A stretch of DNA of 64,000 nucleotides from Flavobacterium muglaense. GTDB taxonomy: Bacteria > Bacteroidota > Bacteroidia > Flavobacteriales > Flavobacteriaceae. Both the position numbers and the translations under genes were made by a program. The stretch is from NCBI RefSeq assembly GCF_014305155.1, contig NZ_JACRUK010000002.1, positions 84,923-148,922 on the forward strand, in the 5' to 3' direction. Positions 44,791 through 53,632 of this stretch are shown one piece after another; the stretch's first letter is position 1, and each line of letters opens with the position of its first letter. The notes under the pieces were generated by a model. That model saw only the letters and a list, made by a program, of their open reading frames with translations, searched no databases and was not told the origin of the DNA.

Positions 44791-45546
44791 ATGACCACAA
44801 TAATAATTGAAGACGAAAAACCAGCAGCAAGATTGTTGCAACGCAAACTTGATAAGTTAAATATTGAAGTAGCTGTGCTATTGCATTCTGTTGAGGAAGC
44901 CATAGACTGGTTTACTGAAAATGAGCATCCAGATTTGATTTTTTTAGACATACAATTATCAGATGGTTTGTCATTTGAAATATTCGAAAAAATCGAAATT
45001 AAAAGCGCTATCATTTTTACTACTGCTTATGATGAATATGCATTGCGTGCCTTCAAACTTAATAGTATTGATTACCTATTAAAACCCATTGACGAAGATG
45101 ATCTAGCAACTGCAGTGACTAAGTTTCAAGGAAGATTGCCTAAGAAAGAGAAACTTCAGATTGACTTTGACGAAATCAAAAAAATGCTTTCTAACCCTTT
45201 CGATAAAAACTATAAAAAAAGATTTACGGTCAAAATTGGTCAGCATTTAAAAGTATTTGCTACAGATGAAATTGAATGTTTTTTTAGTGAAAATAAAGGA
45301 ACTTATATGCATACCTATGACAATAGAGATTATTTGATCGAATCTACTTTGGAGCAATTAGAACAAGAATTAGACCCTGCTGATTTTTATAGAGTCAGTC
45401 GAAAGTTTATTATTCCCTTGAAAGCCATAAAAGAAATCGTGCTTTATAGTAATTCTAGATTGAAAATTATTTTGCCATCGTATGCTAATGATGCTGTTAT
45501 TGTCAGTAGAGAAAAGGTATCCGACTTTAAAAACTGGATTGAGTAA
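44791..45546 (+). CDS. LytTR-family response regulator
   Basis: 251 residues. The receiver domain (1-~120) has acidic residues in IIEDEKPA, the phospho-acceptor in PDLIFLDIQLSDG, Thr in IIFTTAYDEYALRAF and the Lys in YLLKPIDEDD. The LytTR DNA-binding domain (~150-251) reads KIGQHLKVFATDEIECFFSE, GTYMHTYDNRDYLIESTL and FYRVSRKFIIPLKAIKEI. Together with the LytS-type kinase it forms a two-component system with three 2TM proteins between them. Target promoters are unknown. Confidence 0.93.
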   Translation: MTTIIIEDEKPAARLLQRKLDKLNIEVAVLLHSVEEAIDWFTENEHPDLIFLDIQLSDGLSFEIFEKIEIKSAIIFTTAYDEYALRAFKLNSIDYLLKPIDEDDLATAVTKFQGRLPKKEKLQIDFDEIKKMLSNPFDKNYKKRFTVKIGQHLKVFATDEIECFFSENKGTYMHTYDNRDYLIESTLEQLEQELDPADFYRVSRKFIIPLKAIKEIVLYSNSRLKIILPSYANDAVIVSREKVSDFKNWIE

Positions 45547-45612
45547 AGATCAAAGGCTTTCTAGTATTACAGTCTCATAAAGTCTCATTGTAAAGTATAA
45601 TGGTGCTGAGGT

Positions 45613-46386
45613 TTAGTTTTTAAACTTGTATCTCCGGATCACGATCATTACGAAGATAAAAACAGAATAAAATATAAAAAACGGTGCAATGTATTCGACA
45701 CCCTCAAAAGCTAACATAAGTGCTATTATGAGCAATTGAAAACCTAAGCCATAAAGCGAAACGAACGTCATAAACCAGTTGGGAAATGTTTTTACTTTGT
45801 ATGCATTAGGGTCTAGTGTGTGAATTATTTTGTCAAAACCACCGTAAACTATAGTGTAGATATTGAATAAAATAGTGACTGATTTTTGGCTTTCGCCAGC
45901 CAACGCTTTGGGTGTTTTATATTCGAATACTTTACTAGTGGTGTCTCCACCAACGGATTTGTTTCTGAGAATCACATAATAGTAGTTGTACAAAGTTCCT
46001 TGTAATTGGATGCAAAAAAAGGCGAGAAGTATCACCCAGAATGCCGTAAACGATACTTGCCAAATTGCAACCAAAAAAAAGAAGTTCAAGAAAATATCAA
46101 AGACACTGTCAAGATACCTCCCAGTATAGGAAGGTTTGTTTTTAAGACGAGCCAGTTCACCATCTGCTGCGTCAATGATCGATTTTAAGATAATGAAAGC
46201 GCCTGCCAAATAATAGTGATGGTGTAGAATAAAATACACAGCAATAAGCCCAGATAGACCAAATACTAACGTAACGTGAATGGGTGTGAAACGAGTGTTT
46301 TGCAAACGTTTTGCAATAAAATTTCCAGGTTTTCGTCCGTAATCGGATAAATCAAAGAACTTGTCCTGTGGGCTAAGTTTAGACAT
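45613..46386 (-). CDS. CDP-alcohol phosphatidyltransferase family protein
   Basis: A 257-residue membrane enzyme. The family signature D-x2-D-G-x2-A-R-x(n)-G-x3-D-x3-D is complete in DAADGELARLKNKPSYTGRY followed by LDSVFD. About six hydrophobic helices are present. It would transfer a phosphoalcohol from a CDP-linked donor in phospholipid or related synthesis; the exact product cannot be told. It is convergent with the LytTR gene (66-bp gap) and separate from ctaA upstream (65 bp). Confidence 0.87.
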   Translation of the reverse strand: MSKLSPQDKFFDLSDYGRKPGNFIAKRLQNTRFTPIHVTLVFGLSGLIAVYFILHHHYYLAGAFIILKSIIDAADGELARLKNKPSYTGRYLDSVFDIFLNFFFLVAIWQVSFTAFWVILLAFFCIQLQGTLYNYYYVILRNKSVGGDTTSKVFEYKTPKALAGESQKSVTILFNIYTIVYGGFDKIIHTLDPNAYKVKTFPNWFMTFVSLYGLGFQLLIIALMLAFEGVEYIAPFFIFYSVFIFVMIVIRRYKFKN

Positions 46387-46451
46387 TTTTGTTTATGTTC
46401 AACAAAGAAATGCGACAATATAGTCAAAGCGTAAAAAGGTTGCTAAAATTA

Positions 46452-47474
46452 TTATTTAGACAATCGGTGTAAGGTGAATGTCATTGCTGATAGTAGAAAA
46501 AAGGCATTAATTTGATGCGTTAATCCCAACCACAATGGTACACTATATAACAAGGTGAATACACCTAAGGCAAATTGTACAAATACTAGAATAAGTAATA
46601 AGTTGATTCCTGTAACTTGTCCTTTATTTAATTTGAATTTTCTACTACTATAATACAAGAATAAGAGGAACGCTACAACAACATAAGCAAGAGTTCTATG
46701 TACAAACTGTACGCCGCTCTTTCCTTCTGTAAAACTCAATAATAGATTTTTTTGCTCTAGGAATACGCTGTCATGAATAAACTGTCCGTCACTCATTAAA
46801 GGCCAGTGGTTGTGAATCAACCCTGCGTTTAACCCTGCTACAAAACCTCCATAGATTATTTGCAAAAGCAAAAAAACCAAAGCAAAACGAGCTATTTTTT
46901 GCAAATGTTTAATCGAAGGATTGCGCTCTGGATAAAGTAGGTCTAGCGCTACCCAAAAGGTGTAAGCAAAGGTGATGAAAGCAAAAGTAAGGTGTAATGC
47001 TAGTCTAAAATGACTTACATCTGGATTATCAATCAATCCACTTCGTACCATGAACCAGCCTAGAAAACCTTGAAAAGCACCCATACCTAATAGCACAATG
47101 CATTTGTTGATAGTAGCTTTGTCTAGTTTCTTTTTGAATAAAAAATAAAAAAACGGGATCAAGAACACAAGACCAATTATTCGACCAATAAAGCGGTGAA
47201 ACCACTCCCAGAAGTAAATAAACTTATAATCAGATAATTGAAAATCATTGTGAATATTGATTTTTTGGTATTCAGGAAACTTTTTATATTGATCAAAAGC
47301 TTCTTGCCACTTGGCATCTGTCAATGGCGGGAAGGTATCAGTAACTAAATGCCAGTCGGTCATGGATAGACCAGAATTTGTTAATCTTGTGATTCCACCC
47401 ACAGTAACCATTAGAAATAATAAAACACAACCTGATAGCAACCAAATTATAACTGATTTATTCTCTTTTTTCAT
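46452..47474 (-). CDS. ctaA: Heme A synthase (COX15/CtaA family)
   Basis: A 340-residue, eight-helix inner-membrane protein that oxidises heme O to heme A for cytochrome oxidase. Conserved heme-ligand His sites are in WEWFHRFIGR, ALHLTFAF, QFVHRTLAY and GLTHQINAF. The N-terminus has the typical VGGITRLTNSGLSMTDW. It appears monocistronic; the minus strand reads TATCTTTG at 47522-47529, a -7 box 48 bp upstream. Confidence 0.94.
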   Translation of the reverse strand: MKKENKSVIIWLLSGCVLLFLMVTVGGITRLTNSGLSMTDWHLVTDTFPPLTDAKWQEAFDQYKKFPEYQKINIHNDFQLSDYKFIYFWEWFHRFIGRIIGLVFLIPFFYFLFKKKLDKATINKCIVLLGMGAFQGFLGWFMVRSGLIDNPDVSHFRLALHLTFAFITFAYTFWVALDLLYPERNPSIKHLQKIARFALVFLLLQIIYGGFVAGLNAGLIHNHWPLMSDGQFIHDSVFLEQKNLLLSFTEGKSGVQFVHRTLAYVVVAFLLFLYYSSRKFKLNKGQVTGINLLLILVFVQFALGVFTLLYSVPLWLGLTHQINAFFLLSAMTFTLHRLSK

Positions 47475-47521
47475 TTTTAAAAGTAATTATCTTGATACGA
47501 AAAATTAGGTGTTTAATAGTG

Positions 47522-47529
47522 CAAAGATA
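47522..47529 (-). promoter_or_regulatory. -7 box of ctaA promoter
   Basis: The minus strand reads TATCTTTG. A TTG (47557-47555) lies 25 bp farther upstream, slightly beyond the usual 17-23 spacing. Confidence 0.5.
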
Positions 47530-47559
47530 CCCTATAATCAGGGAAATGTTAATTCAACA

Positions 47560-48975
47560 TTAGTTAATCTTTAAACCCATTTTCTCGGCTCTTTTTAACA
47601 TAAAGTCATAAGCTGCTTGATATTCATTGGTGATTTCGCCTTCTAAAATAGCTTCTTTGATAGCTTCTTTTAGCATTCCAATTTCCTTGGATGGTTTAAG
47701 GTTAAAAATCTCCATAATTTCCTCCCCTGTTATAGGTGGTTGAAAATTACGTACCTGATCACGTTCTTCTACTTCAACAATTTTATTTCTGACGATTATA
47801 AAATTATTGTGGTATTTCTTGAACTTGTTGGGGTTTTTGGTGGTGATATCAGCCTCGCAAAGCGTCATTAAATCTTCTACGTCTTCTCCAGCATCAAATA
47901 CTAAACGACGAACAGCCGAGTCCGTAACGGTATCTTGTGAGAGTACAATCGGTCTGGAACTCATCATGACCATTTTTTGTACAAACTTCATTTTTTGATT
48001 CAAAGGCATATGCAAACGCTCAAATATTTTTTTGACCATTTTTCCACCTAGAAACTCATGTCCGTGAAAAGTCCAACCTTGTTTTTTATTGAAACGTTTG
48101 GTAGGTGCTTTTCCTATATCATGCAATAAAGCAGCCCAGCGCAACCAAACATCATCAGTATTTGGACAAATGTTGTCTACTACTTCGAGCGTGTGATAAA
48201 AATTATTTTTATGAGTTTGCCCTTCAATTTCTTCAACATTGTTTAACGCAGTTAATTCTGGTAAAAGAATATCTAACAGTCCAGTTTTGTATAAAAGTAA
48301 AAAGCCCGTTGAAGGTTTCGGTGTCGAAAGTATTTTGTTTAATTCATCTACAATGCGTTCGCCAGAAATAATCTTAATTCGTTCTGCGTTTTTTGTGATG
48401 GATTGCAATGAGTTTTCTTCGATTTCAAAATCCAATTGATTTGCAAAACGAATCGCACGCATCATTCGCAATGGATCGTCAGAGTAGGTGATGTCTGGAT
48501 CAAGTGGTGTTTTTAAAATTTTGTTTTCGATGTCTTTTAGTCCTTCAAAAGGATCTAGTAAGTCTCCGTAATTAGCCGAATTCAAGGAAATAGCTAACGC
48601 ATTTATCGTGAAGTCACGACGGTCTTGATCGTCTTGTAAAGTTCCGTTTTCAACAACAGGATTCCTGCTTTCAAATTGATAGGATTCTTTTCGAGCTCCT
48701 ACAAATTCGATTTCGGTATCTTCAAAACGCAACATAGCGGTACCGTAGTTTTTAAAAACTTGTACTTTGGGTTTGTTGGGAATCAGTTGCGAAACTTTTA
48801 AGGCCAGCTCGATTCCGCTTCCTACTGCAACAATATCGATGTCTTTTTTGAAATCTCTCCCTAAAATTAAATCTCTAACAAATCCGCCAATCACATAACT
48901 GTCTACGTTCAGTTCTTGTGAAGCTTGAGAGATAATGGAGAATATTTTATTTTGTAATGCTTCTTTGTAATTCAT
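47560..48975 (-). CDS. cca: CCA-adding enzyme / polynucleotide nucleotidyltransferase with HD domain
   Basis: A 471-residue class II nucleotidyltransferase. The active site lies in [20 protein letters not shown] (GG-x-VRD and DxD), followed by [26 protein letters not shown] and the helical RNA-binding region. A metal-dependent HD phosphohydrolase motif is present in [17 protein letters not shown]. It repairs tRNA 3' ends; none of the tRNAs in this window encode CCA, so such an enzyme is needed. A GxxExxY element lies between it and tsaC. Confidence 0.93.
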   Translation of the reverse strand: MNYKEALQNKIFSIISQASQELNVDSYVIGGFVRDLILGRDFKKDIDIVAVGSGIELALKVSQLIPNKPKVQVFKNYGTAMLRFEDTEIEFVGARKESYQFESRNPVVENGTLQDDQDRRDFTINALAISLNSANYGDLLDPFEGLKDIENKILKTPLDPDITYSDDPLRMMRAIRFANQLDFEIEENSLQSITKNAERIKIISGERIVDELNKILSTPKPSTGFLLLYKTGLLDILLPELTALNNVEEIEGQTHKNNFYHTLEVVDNICPNTDDVWLRWAALLHDIGKAPTKRFNKKQGWTFHGHEFLGGKMVKKIFERLHMPLNQKMKFVQKMVMMSSRPIVLSQDTVTDSAVRRLVFDAGEDVEDLMTLCEADITTKNPNKFKKYHNNFIIVRNKIVEVEERDQVRNFQPPITGEEIMEIFNLKPSKEIGMLKEAIKEAILEGEITNEYQAAYDFMLKRAEKMGLKIN

Positions 48976-48983
48976 AAGTTTCT

Positions 48984-49416
48984 ACCGCAAATTCGCAAAT
49001 TATTTTTTTGAATTTATAATACGTTTGTATTCTAAGGATATTAAGTTAAAATTAGCAAGTATTGCTAATTTATAATTGGATACTTTTAAATAGTTCAGAC
49101 ACTGATTTAAATGACTATTGTTAAAACAATCTACTGTTTTTATTTCGAGTATGATTTTGTCATAAACAACAAAATCAGCATAAAATTTATGTTTAAGTGT
49201 TGTGTTTTTGTAATTAACAGCAAATTCTTTTTCTCTTTCATATGGAATATTTTGTTCTTGAAATTCATACTCAATAGCGTCTTTATAAACAATTTCGGAG
49301 AACCCTTTTCCTAAGTTTTTATGAACTTCAAATAGGATGCCAACAATTTTATAATTCTCTTCTTTGAAAATGTATTCTTCCATAAAATTGTATGAAATAA
49401 TTTGCGAATTTGCGGT
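48984..49416 (-). mobile_element. Putative non-autonomous unit: GxxExxY gene between perfect 22-bp inverted repeats
   Basis: The sequence at 48984-49005 (ACCGCAAATTCGC, then AAATTATTT) is the exact reverse complement of 49395-49416. The 433-bp unit contains only the GxxExxY gene, whose stop codon lies inside the left repeat. It sits in the narrow space between cca and tsaC. No clear target duplication was found next to the repeats, so movement is not proven. A paired attenuator-like structure is an alternative. Confidence 0.6.
49000..49383 (-). CDS. GxxExxY family protein (PD-(D/E)XK nuclease superfamily)
   Basis: A 127-residue protein. The signature GxxExxY appears in LGKGFSEIVYKDAI. The nuclease-like core is YADFVVYDKIILEIKTVDCF (D...ExK), followed by HLNQCLNYLKVSNYKLAILANF. 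Length and order match the family, which is common and patchily distributed in Bacteroidota. The biological role is unknown; the PD-(D/E)XK fold suggests nucleic-acid cleavage. The gene is bracketed by 22-bp perfect inverted repeats, and its stop lies in one of them. Confidence 0.87.
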   Translation of the reverse strand: MEEYIFKEENYKIVGILFEVHKNLGKGFSEIVYKDAIEYEFQEQNIPYEREKEFAVNYKNTTLKHKFYADFVVYDKIILEIKTVDCFNNSHLNQCLNYLKVSNYKLAILANFNLISLEYKRIINSKK

Positions 49417-49422
49417 TAATAA

Positions 49423-49989
49423 TTATTTACGAATCACTTTTACTTGGGAATCATTCGTTAATTTTATTATCGTTGATGGTTTTCCAGCAATTTTATCGCG
49501 CTGCAAATTTACAACATAGTCTACACCTTTAATAATCTCGGGGCTAATTTCTTTGAAACTTTTTGGAGTAGGTTGCCCGGATATATTTGCTGATGTAGAC
49601 ACTAAAGGTTTCTTCATGCGTTCTAGTAATTTGAAGCAAAATGGCTCTTTTACAATTCGGATTCCCAAAGTTTTATCGGGCGCAATTAAATTGGGAGCTA
49701 CGTTTCTAGGGCTGTCTAGTACTAATGTGGTAGGGTTTTCGGATAGATCCATAATTTGCCACGCCACCTCTGGAATGTCTTTGAAAACATTATACATCAT
49801 CTTCTCCCCATTCATTAAAACAATCATGCTTTGCGTTTCGGCACGTTGCTTCAGTTTATATATTTTGGCAACAGCCTCAGGATTTGTAGCGTCACAGCCT
49901 ATTCCCCAAACGGTGTCTGTAGGATAGAGGATAATTCCACCTTCTTTGATGATTTCAAATGCCTTGATTACTTCGTCGTTTAAATCCAT
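49423..49989 (-). CDS. tsaC: L-threonylcarbamoyladenylate synthase
   Basis: A 188-residue YrdC/Sua5-family enzyme making threonylcarbamoyl-AMP for t6A37 modification of ANN-decoding tRNAs. Core motifs: GGIILYPTDTVWGIGCDATN, IYKLKQRAETQSMIVLM (K-x-R pocket), LGIRIVKEPF and PLVSTSANISGQP. The short length without a Sua5 C-terminal domain fits TsaC. The minus strand has TATCTTTG at 50010-50017, a -7 box 20 bp before the start. Confidence 0.92.
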   Translation of the reverse strand: MDLNDEVIKAFEIIKEGGIILYPTDTVWGIGCDATNPEAVAKIYKLKQRAETQSMIVLMNGEKMMYNVFKDIPEVAWQIMDLSENPTTLVLDSPRNVAPNLIAPDKTLGIRIVKEPFCFKLLERMKKPLVSTSANISGQPTPKSFKEISPEIIKGVDYVVNLQRDKIAGKPSTIIKLTNDSQVKVIRK

Positions 49990-50045
49990 TTTTACAGTAT
50001 AATTTTTGACAAAGATAATACAATCTTAAAATATATACTTTTAGT

Positions 50046-50053
50046 TATATTTG
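50046..50053 (+). promoter_or_regulatory. -7 box of the acyltransferase gene
   Basis: TATATTTG matches TAnnTTTG, 22 bp before the start codon at 50076. No -33 TTG at standard spacing. Confidence 0.45.
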
Positions 50054-50075
50054 CATAAAAATAAATAAATAAAAA

Positions 50076-50960
50076 ATGCAGTTTCTACTATTCTTATTGG
50101 TTTATCCCCTTTTACTTTCTATCTCTATTTTGCCTTTTAGAATTCTATATTTGTTGTCTGATTTGGTCTATTTTATTGTTTACCACATTTTTGGATACCG
50201 TAAAAAAGTAGTGCGTGAAAATTTAGCTTTGGCTTTACCACATTTATCAGATGCAGAGCGTTTGTCAATCGAACGAAAATCATATAAGTATTTGTGCGAT
50301 ATGTTTTTAGAAATGATCAAAACATTGACAATTTCGAAATCTGAAATGGCTAAACGATTTGTTTTTACTAATCTAGATGAATATCTAAAATTAGAAAAAG
50401 AAGGGAAAAGCATCGCCTTATTGTGCGCGCATTATGCAAGTTATGAATGGGCAGTTTCTATGAATAGTAAAATCACAGTAAAAGGATATGGTATCTATAA
50501 AAAGATCAATAACAAATATTTTGACAAGTTGGTTCGAAAAATTCGCTCAAAATTTGAAGCCGATTTAATTCCTATCAATAAAACTGCCGAAATTATCGCT
50601 CACAACCACGCCAATGGGATTCAGTCTTTATATGGTTTTGTTAGTGATCAATCACCTCAATTGCGCACTTTTAATTATTGGCATACTTTTATGGGAATTG
50701 AAGTTCCTGTATATGTAGGAGCAGAGATGCTTTCGAAAAAATACGATATGAATGTTATTTTTTTAAAAGTCAATAAAGTGAAAAGAGGTTTTTATAAAGC
50801 GGATCTAGAAGTGCTTTCGACTAATGTTAAGGATGTTCCAGATTTTCAAATTATGGACATTTTCTTGGATAAAGTAGAAGAACTTATTTTGCAGGCGCCA
50901 GAGTTTTATTTGTGGACTCACAAACGCTGGAAGCACAGAGGTAAAAAGCCTACTGCATAA
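50076..50960 (+). CDS. Lysophospholipid/lipid A acyltransferase (LpxL/HtrB-like)
   Basis: 294 residues. An N-terminal membrane anchor is followed by the region GYRKKVVRENLALALPHLSD typical of the family. The catalytic H-x4-(D/E) motif is in LCAHYASYEWAVSM. LYGFVSDQSPQLRTFNYWHTF and FYLWTHKRWKHRGK follow, both hallmarks of lipid A late acyltransferases. It probably adds a secondary acyl chain to lipid A at the inner membrane. It is convergent with the polysaccharide deacetylase gene (10-bp gap) at the edge of a surface-glycan locus. Confidence 0.9.
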   Translation: MQFLLFLLVYPLLLSISILPFRILYLLSDLVYFIVYHIFGYRKKVVRENLALALPHLSDAERLSIERKSYKYLCDMFLEMIKTLTISKSEMAKRFVFTNLDEYLKLEKEGKSIALLCAHYASYEWAVSMNSKITVKGYGIYKKINNKYFDKLVRKIRSKFEADLIPINKTAEIIAHNHANGIQSLYGFVSDQSPQLRTFNYWHTFMGIEVPVYVGAEMLSKKYDMNVIFLKVNKVKRGFYKADLEVLSTNVKDVPDFQIMDIFLDKVEELILQAPEFYLWTHKRWKHRGKKPTA

Positions 50961-50970
50961 AGCGTGTTGT

Positions 50971-51684
50971 TTAGATTTTGATCAAATGATTGAATTTTAT
51001 TTTGTACCAAAATTTAAACATACCTTCTTCCCCTTTAATATCAATACGTTGTATTTCATATTTGTTTTTGAACGGGAATTTATTAGACCTGTTGCCTATT
51101 CGTAGTCCGAAGTGGATGTTGTTTTGGTTTAAAATCGCTTTAAAATTTTCTTTTTCAACTCCTTTTCTAGGTGAATTTCCATAAGGGTAAGCTAGTGCGG
51201 GATATACTTTTAAATTATTTTCAGCTATAGTTTGTGCACATGAATCAAAATCGTGCTGAATTTCATCATTTGATAGTTGTGTGTAATATTTGTGTTCATA
51301 CGAATGAAAACCAAATTCTACGATTTTAGGATCTATATCTAGAAGTTGGGAGTAAGACATTATTTTTTCGGTACCGTAGTTCCATAAATCGCTTTTGTCA
51401 ATATAAGCGAATGCAATAAAAAAGGTAGCTTTCAAATTGTATTTTTTCAAAAGTGGTAAAACATAAAGATATTGACTTTCGGTTACGTCGTCAAAAGTAA
51501 TTATTATAGATTTATAGGGGATTGATTTTCTATTTTCTAATTCACAAAAATGAAAACACTTGTAATTATTTTGGTGTAAATATCTAAAATGTTTTTCTAA
51601 TTTTTTGTCAGAAATAGTAAGTTTAAAACTTTTATTTTCGTCAGTAGTAACATTGTGATACATTAATATTGGAAGACGTGCCAT
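50971..51684 (-). CDS. Polysaccharide deacetylase family protein
   Basis: 237 residues from ATG 51684 (MARLPILMYHNVTTDENKSF); an ATG 18 codons upstream is less likely. The NodB-type fold is shown by SIIITFDDVTESQYLYVLPL (first Asp pair), FGFHSYEHKYYTQLS (HxxxH-like metal site) and YPALAYPYGNSPR. It would remove N- or O-acetyl groups from a glycan. There is no signal peptide at this start, so it may act in the cytoplasm or at the membrane on a lipid-linked sugar. It lies 16 bp after a glycosyltransferase gene in the same direction. Confidence 0.87.
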   Translation of the reverse strand: MARLPILMYHNVTTDENKSFKLTISDKKLEKHFRYLHQNNYKCFHFCELENRKSIPYKSIIITFDDVTESQYLYVLPLLKKYNLKATFFIAFAYIDKSDLWNYGTEKIMSYSQLLDIDPKIVEFGFHSYEHKYYTQLSNDEIQHDFDSCAQTIAENNLKVYPALAYPYGNSPRKGVEKENFKAILNQNNIHFGLRIGNRSNKFPFKNKYEIQRIDIKGEEGMFKFWYKIKFNHLIKI

Positions 51685-51754
51685 GATGTTTTTTTTTAGT
51701 ATACAGTAAAAGAATTGTGTTTTAAATCGAAAATACATGTAATTAATATCGATT

Positions 51755-52504
51755 TTAATTGTACAATTCTTTTAGATAATAATATTTTAATGCTGACCCT
51801 TGAGCGACTAATGACGACCATAAATAGCCTTGATAGCCATTCATAAAATTTCTATGTAAAATATATTCTCTAAAAAAAGTAAAGGGTAATGTAATATAAA
51901 GTTTTATCCAAGTGCATTTTTTATTGTTTTTGTAGTACTCTTCAGCTTTTAGTCGTGAATAAAAGTCCATTTTGTAAATTGCATCTTTTAGTTCACTAAC
52001 TGTATAATGAAGTATAGCCCCTTTTACTTTACTTATGTTTCCTTGTACGGTAATACTTTCATGTACAATGTTTGAGTTAACATTTCCCTTTTTTTTATTA
52101 AAAAGGCGTAATGTCCATGATTTGCTTTCTTTACCTTTAAACTGTTTGTTTAGAAAAATGTGCTTGATATTGATTAAAAAACCGTCGTTGTTTTCAAAAT
52201 CATCGTTAGTTAGTTTTAAAATATTTGAAATTAATTCATCATTTAGAACTTCATCAGAATCTACCGAAATAACCCAATTGTTTTTGCATTTTGAGATTAA
52301 CAGTTTTTTTTGTGGACCGAAACCTTCGAACTTATTCTCAAAAATTAATGAAGTATATTTTTTGCATATAGTAATTGTTTCGTCAGTACTAAATGAATCT
52401 AAAATAATGATTTCATCACACCAATAAAGCTTTTTTAATACATTTTCTATATTTTTTTCACTATTAAAAGTTAGTATAGCAGCTGATATTTTAGTTGTTT
52501 TCAT
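51755..52504 (-). CDS. Glycosyltransferase family 2 (WaaE/KdtX-like)
   Basis: A 249-residue GT-A enzyme. KISAAILTFNSEKNIENVLK starts the nucleotide-sugar fold; CDEIIILDSFSTDETI and NNWVISVDSDEVLNDEL contain the D-x-D site. SKSWTLRLFNKKKG and the basic C-terminal region (FREYILHRNFMNGYQGYLWS) are typical of WaaE/KdtX-like LPS-core transferases. It probably adds a sugar to a lipid-anchored core glycan. The frame is open upstream without a start back to 52647. Confidence 0.88.
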   Translation of the reverse strand: MKTTKISAAILTFNSEKNIENVLKKLYWCDEIIILDSFSTDETITICKKYTSLIFENKFEGFGPQKKLLISKCKNNWVISVDSDEVLNDELISNILKLTNDDFENNDGFLINIKHIFLNKQFKGKESKSWTLRLFNKKKGNVNSNIVHESITVQGNISKVKGAILHYTVSELKDAIYKMDFYSRLKAEEYYKNNKKCTWIKLYITLPFTFFREYILHRNFMNGYQGYLWSSLVAQGSALKYYYLKELYN

Positions 52505-52804
52505 TTTATAAATTTGTTGTAATAAATTTTTTATGTCTAGAATACGATTATGTTTCGTTGGAATTAATGATTTTTTGTAAGCTGTCGAGATGCGATATTG
52601 GAACGCATATTGATTAGCTAACTTATCGTGTTCAGGATAGTTGTTATTCTACTCTTAAGACGATTAATATAGTTTTTTTTGAGTTATAAATTTAAAGTTT
52701 TTTCGCTTAAGTATTTTAGAGTTAAATGCCGTAGTTTACTTAAATTTTGCTTGATCCAACTTTAAAAGTAATTGAGTTGAATAGTTGGTGCTACGATTTT
52801 AATT
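52505..52804 (-). other. 300-bp gap with an open frame lacking a start, possible gene remnant
   Basis: On the minus strand about 45 codons in the same frame as the glycosyltransferase gene remain open upstream of its ATG. They read NNNYPEHDKLANQYAFQYRI, then STAYKKSLIPTKHNRILDIK, and have protein-like composition but no ATG. The rest of the gap is AT-rich with stops in all frames. It may be the tail of a decayed glycan gene, or chance. Confidence 0.35.
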
Positions 52805-53593
52805 TTATAAATATTTATCTAAACCATTTTGACAACTCGCTAATTTTTGACTAAGTGTCCTTTCTAAAATTAAATCATTGGTTGTGAGCATTTTTTTGTT
52901 ATTCTCTTTATGATAAATATGTAGTGTGTTAGCGTTGAACTTTATGTTTTTTCGTTTTACGTTTGCATTTAAAAGTCTAACTACAAGTTCGGTGTCTTCT
53001 CGTCCCCAACCTATAAAATCTTCGTTAAAACCGTTTACTTTAATTAAATCTTTCTTAAAACAAGCCATATTACAAGATCGTACTTGTCGGTGGCTCTTAG
53101 TTAGGTGACTAAATATCTTGGATAAAACGTTGCTGTTTATTATGTTTTTTCTATTGGCTAATATGTGATTGGATTGTATTGAAAAATCAATACTTTTCTT
53201 TTCTAATAGTTTTTTAGAATAATCTTCTTTTATTAAAACTCTAGGACCTATGTTAAAATGATTTGATTTACAGTGTTTTATGTGGTTTTCTATAAATTCG
53301 GGATGAAGAATTAAATCTCCATCAATCATAATAATATAATCCCCGCTAGATTTTACAATTGCCTTGTTTCTTGAAGCAGCAGCTCTAAAGCCAATATCTT
53401 CTTGCCATGAGTGAATAATAGGTATTTTTAATTTCACTTTCCATTTCTCAATTAAATTTTTGGTTTCTTTTGTAGAGCCATCATCTGCAATAATTATTTC
53501 AGTGGGTTTTATGCTTTGATTTTCAATACTTCGTAAAGTAATATCCAATGCTTCTGGCCAGTTATAAGTTGTGATCAACAAAGTTGTTTTCAT
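52805..53593 (-). CDS. Glycosyltransferase family 2 with galactosyltransferase-type C-terminal motif
   Basis: 262 residues. The GT-A domain opens with TTLLITTYNWPEALDITLRS. IIIADDGSTKETKNLI and GDYIIMIDGDLILHPEFI carry the donor and metal-binding Asp residues. FNEDFIGWGREDTELVVRLL is the C-terminal galactosyltransferase-7C-like motif (GWGxED). It acts on a surface-glycan precursor, with unknown donor and acceptor. It lies 39 bp after a GT4 gene in the same direction. Confidence 0.88.
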   Translation of the reverse strand: MKTTLLITTYNWPEALDITLRSIENQSIKPTEIIIADDGSTKETKNLIEKWKVKLKIPIIHSWQEDIGFRAAASRNKAIVKSSGDYIIMIDGDLILHPEFIENHIKHCKSNHFNIGPRVLIKEDYSKKLLEKKSIDFSIQSNHILANRKNIINSNVLSKIFSHLTKSHRQVRSCNMACFKKDLIKVNGFNEDFIGWGREDTELVVRLLNANVKRKNIKFNANTLHIYHKENNKKMLTTNDLILERTLSQKLASCQNGLDKYL

Positions 53594-53632
53594 ATTTATT
53601 TTTGTTTTGGATGTAAAAAGAGTATAATTCCT

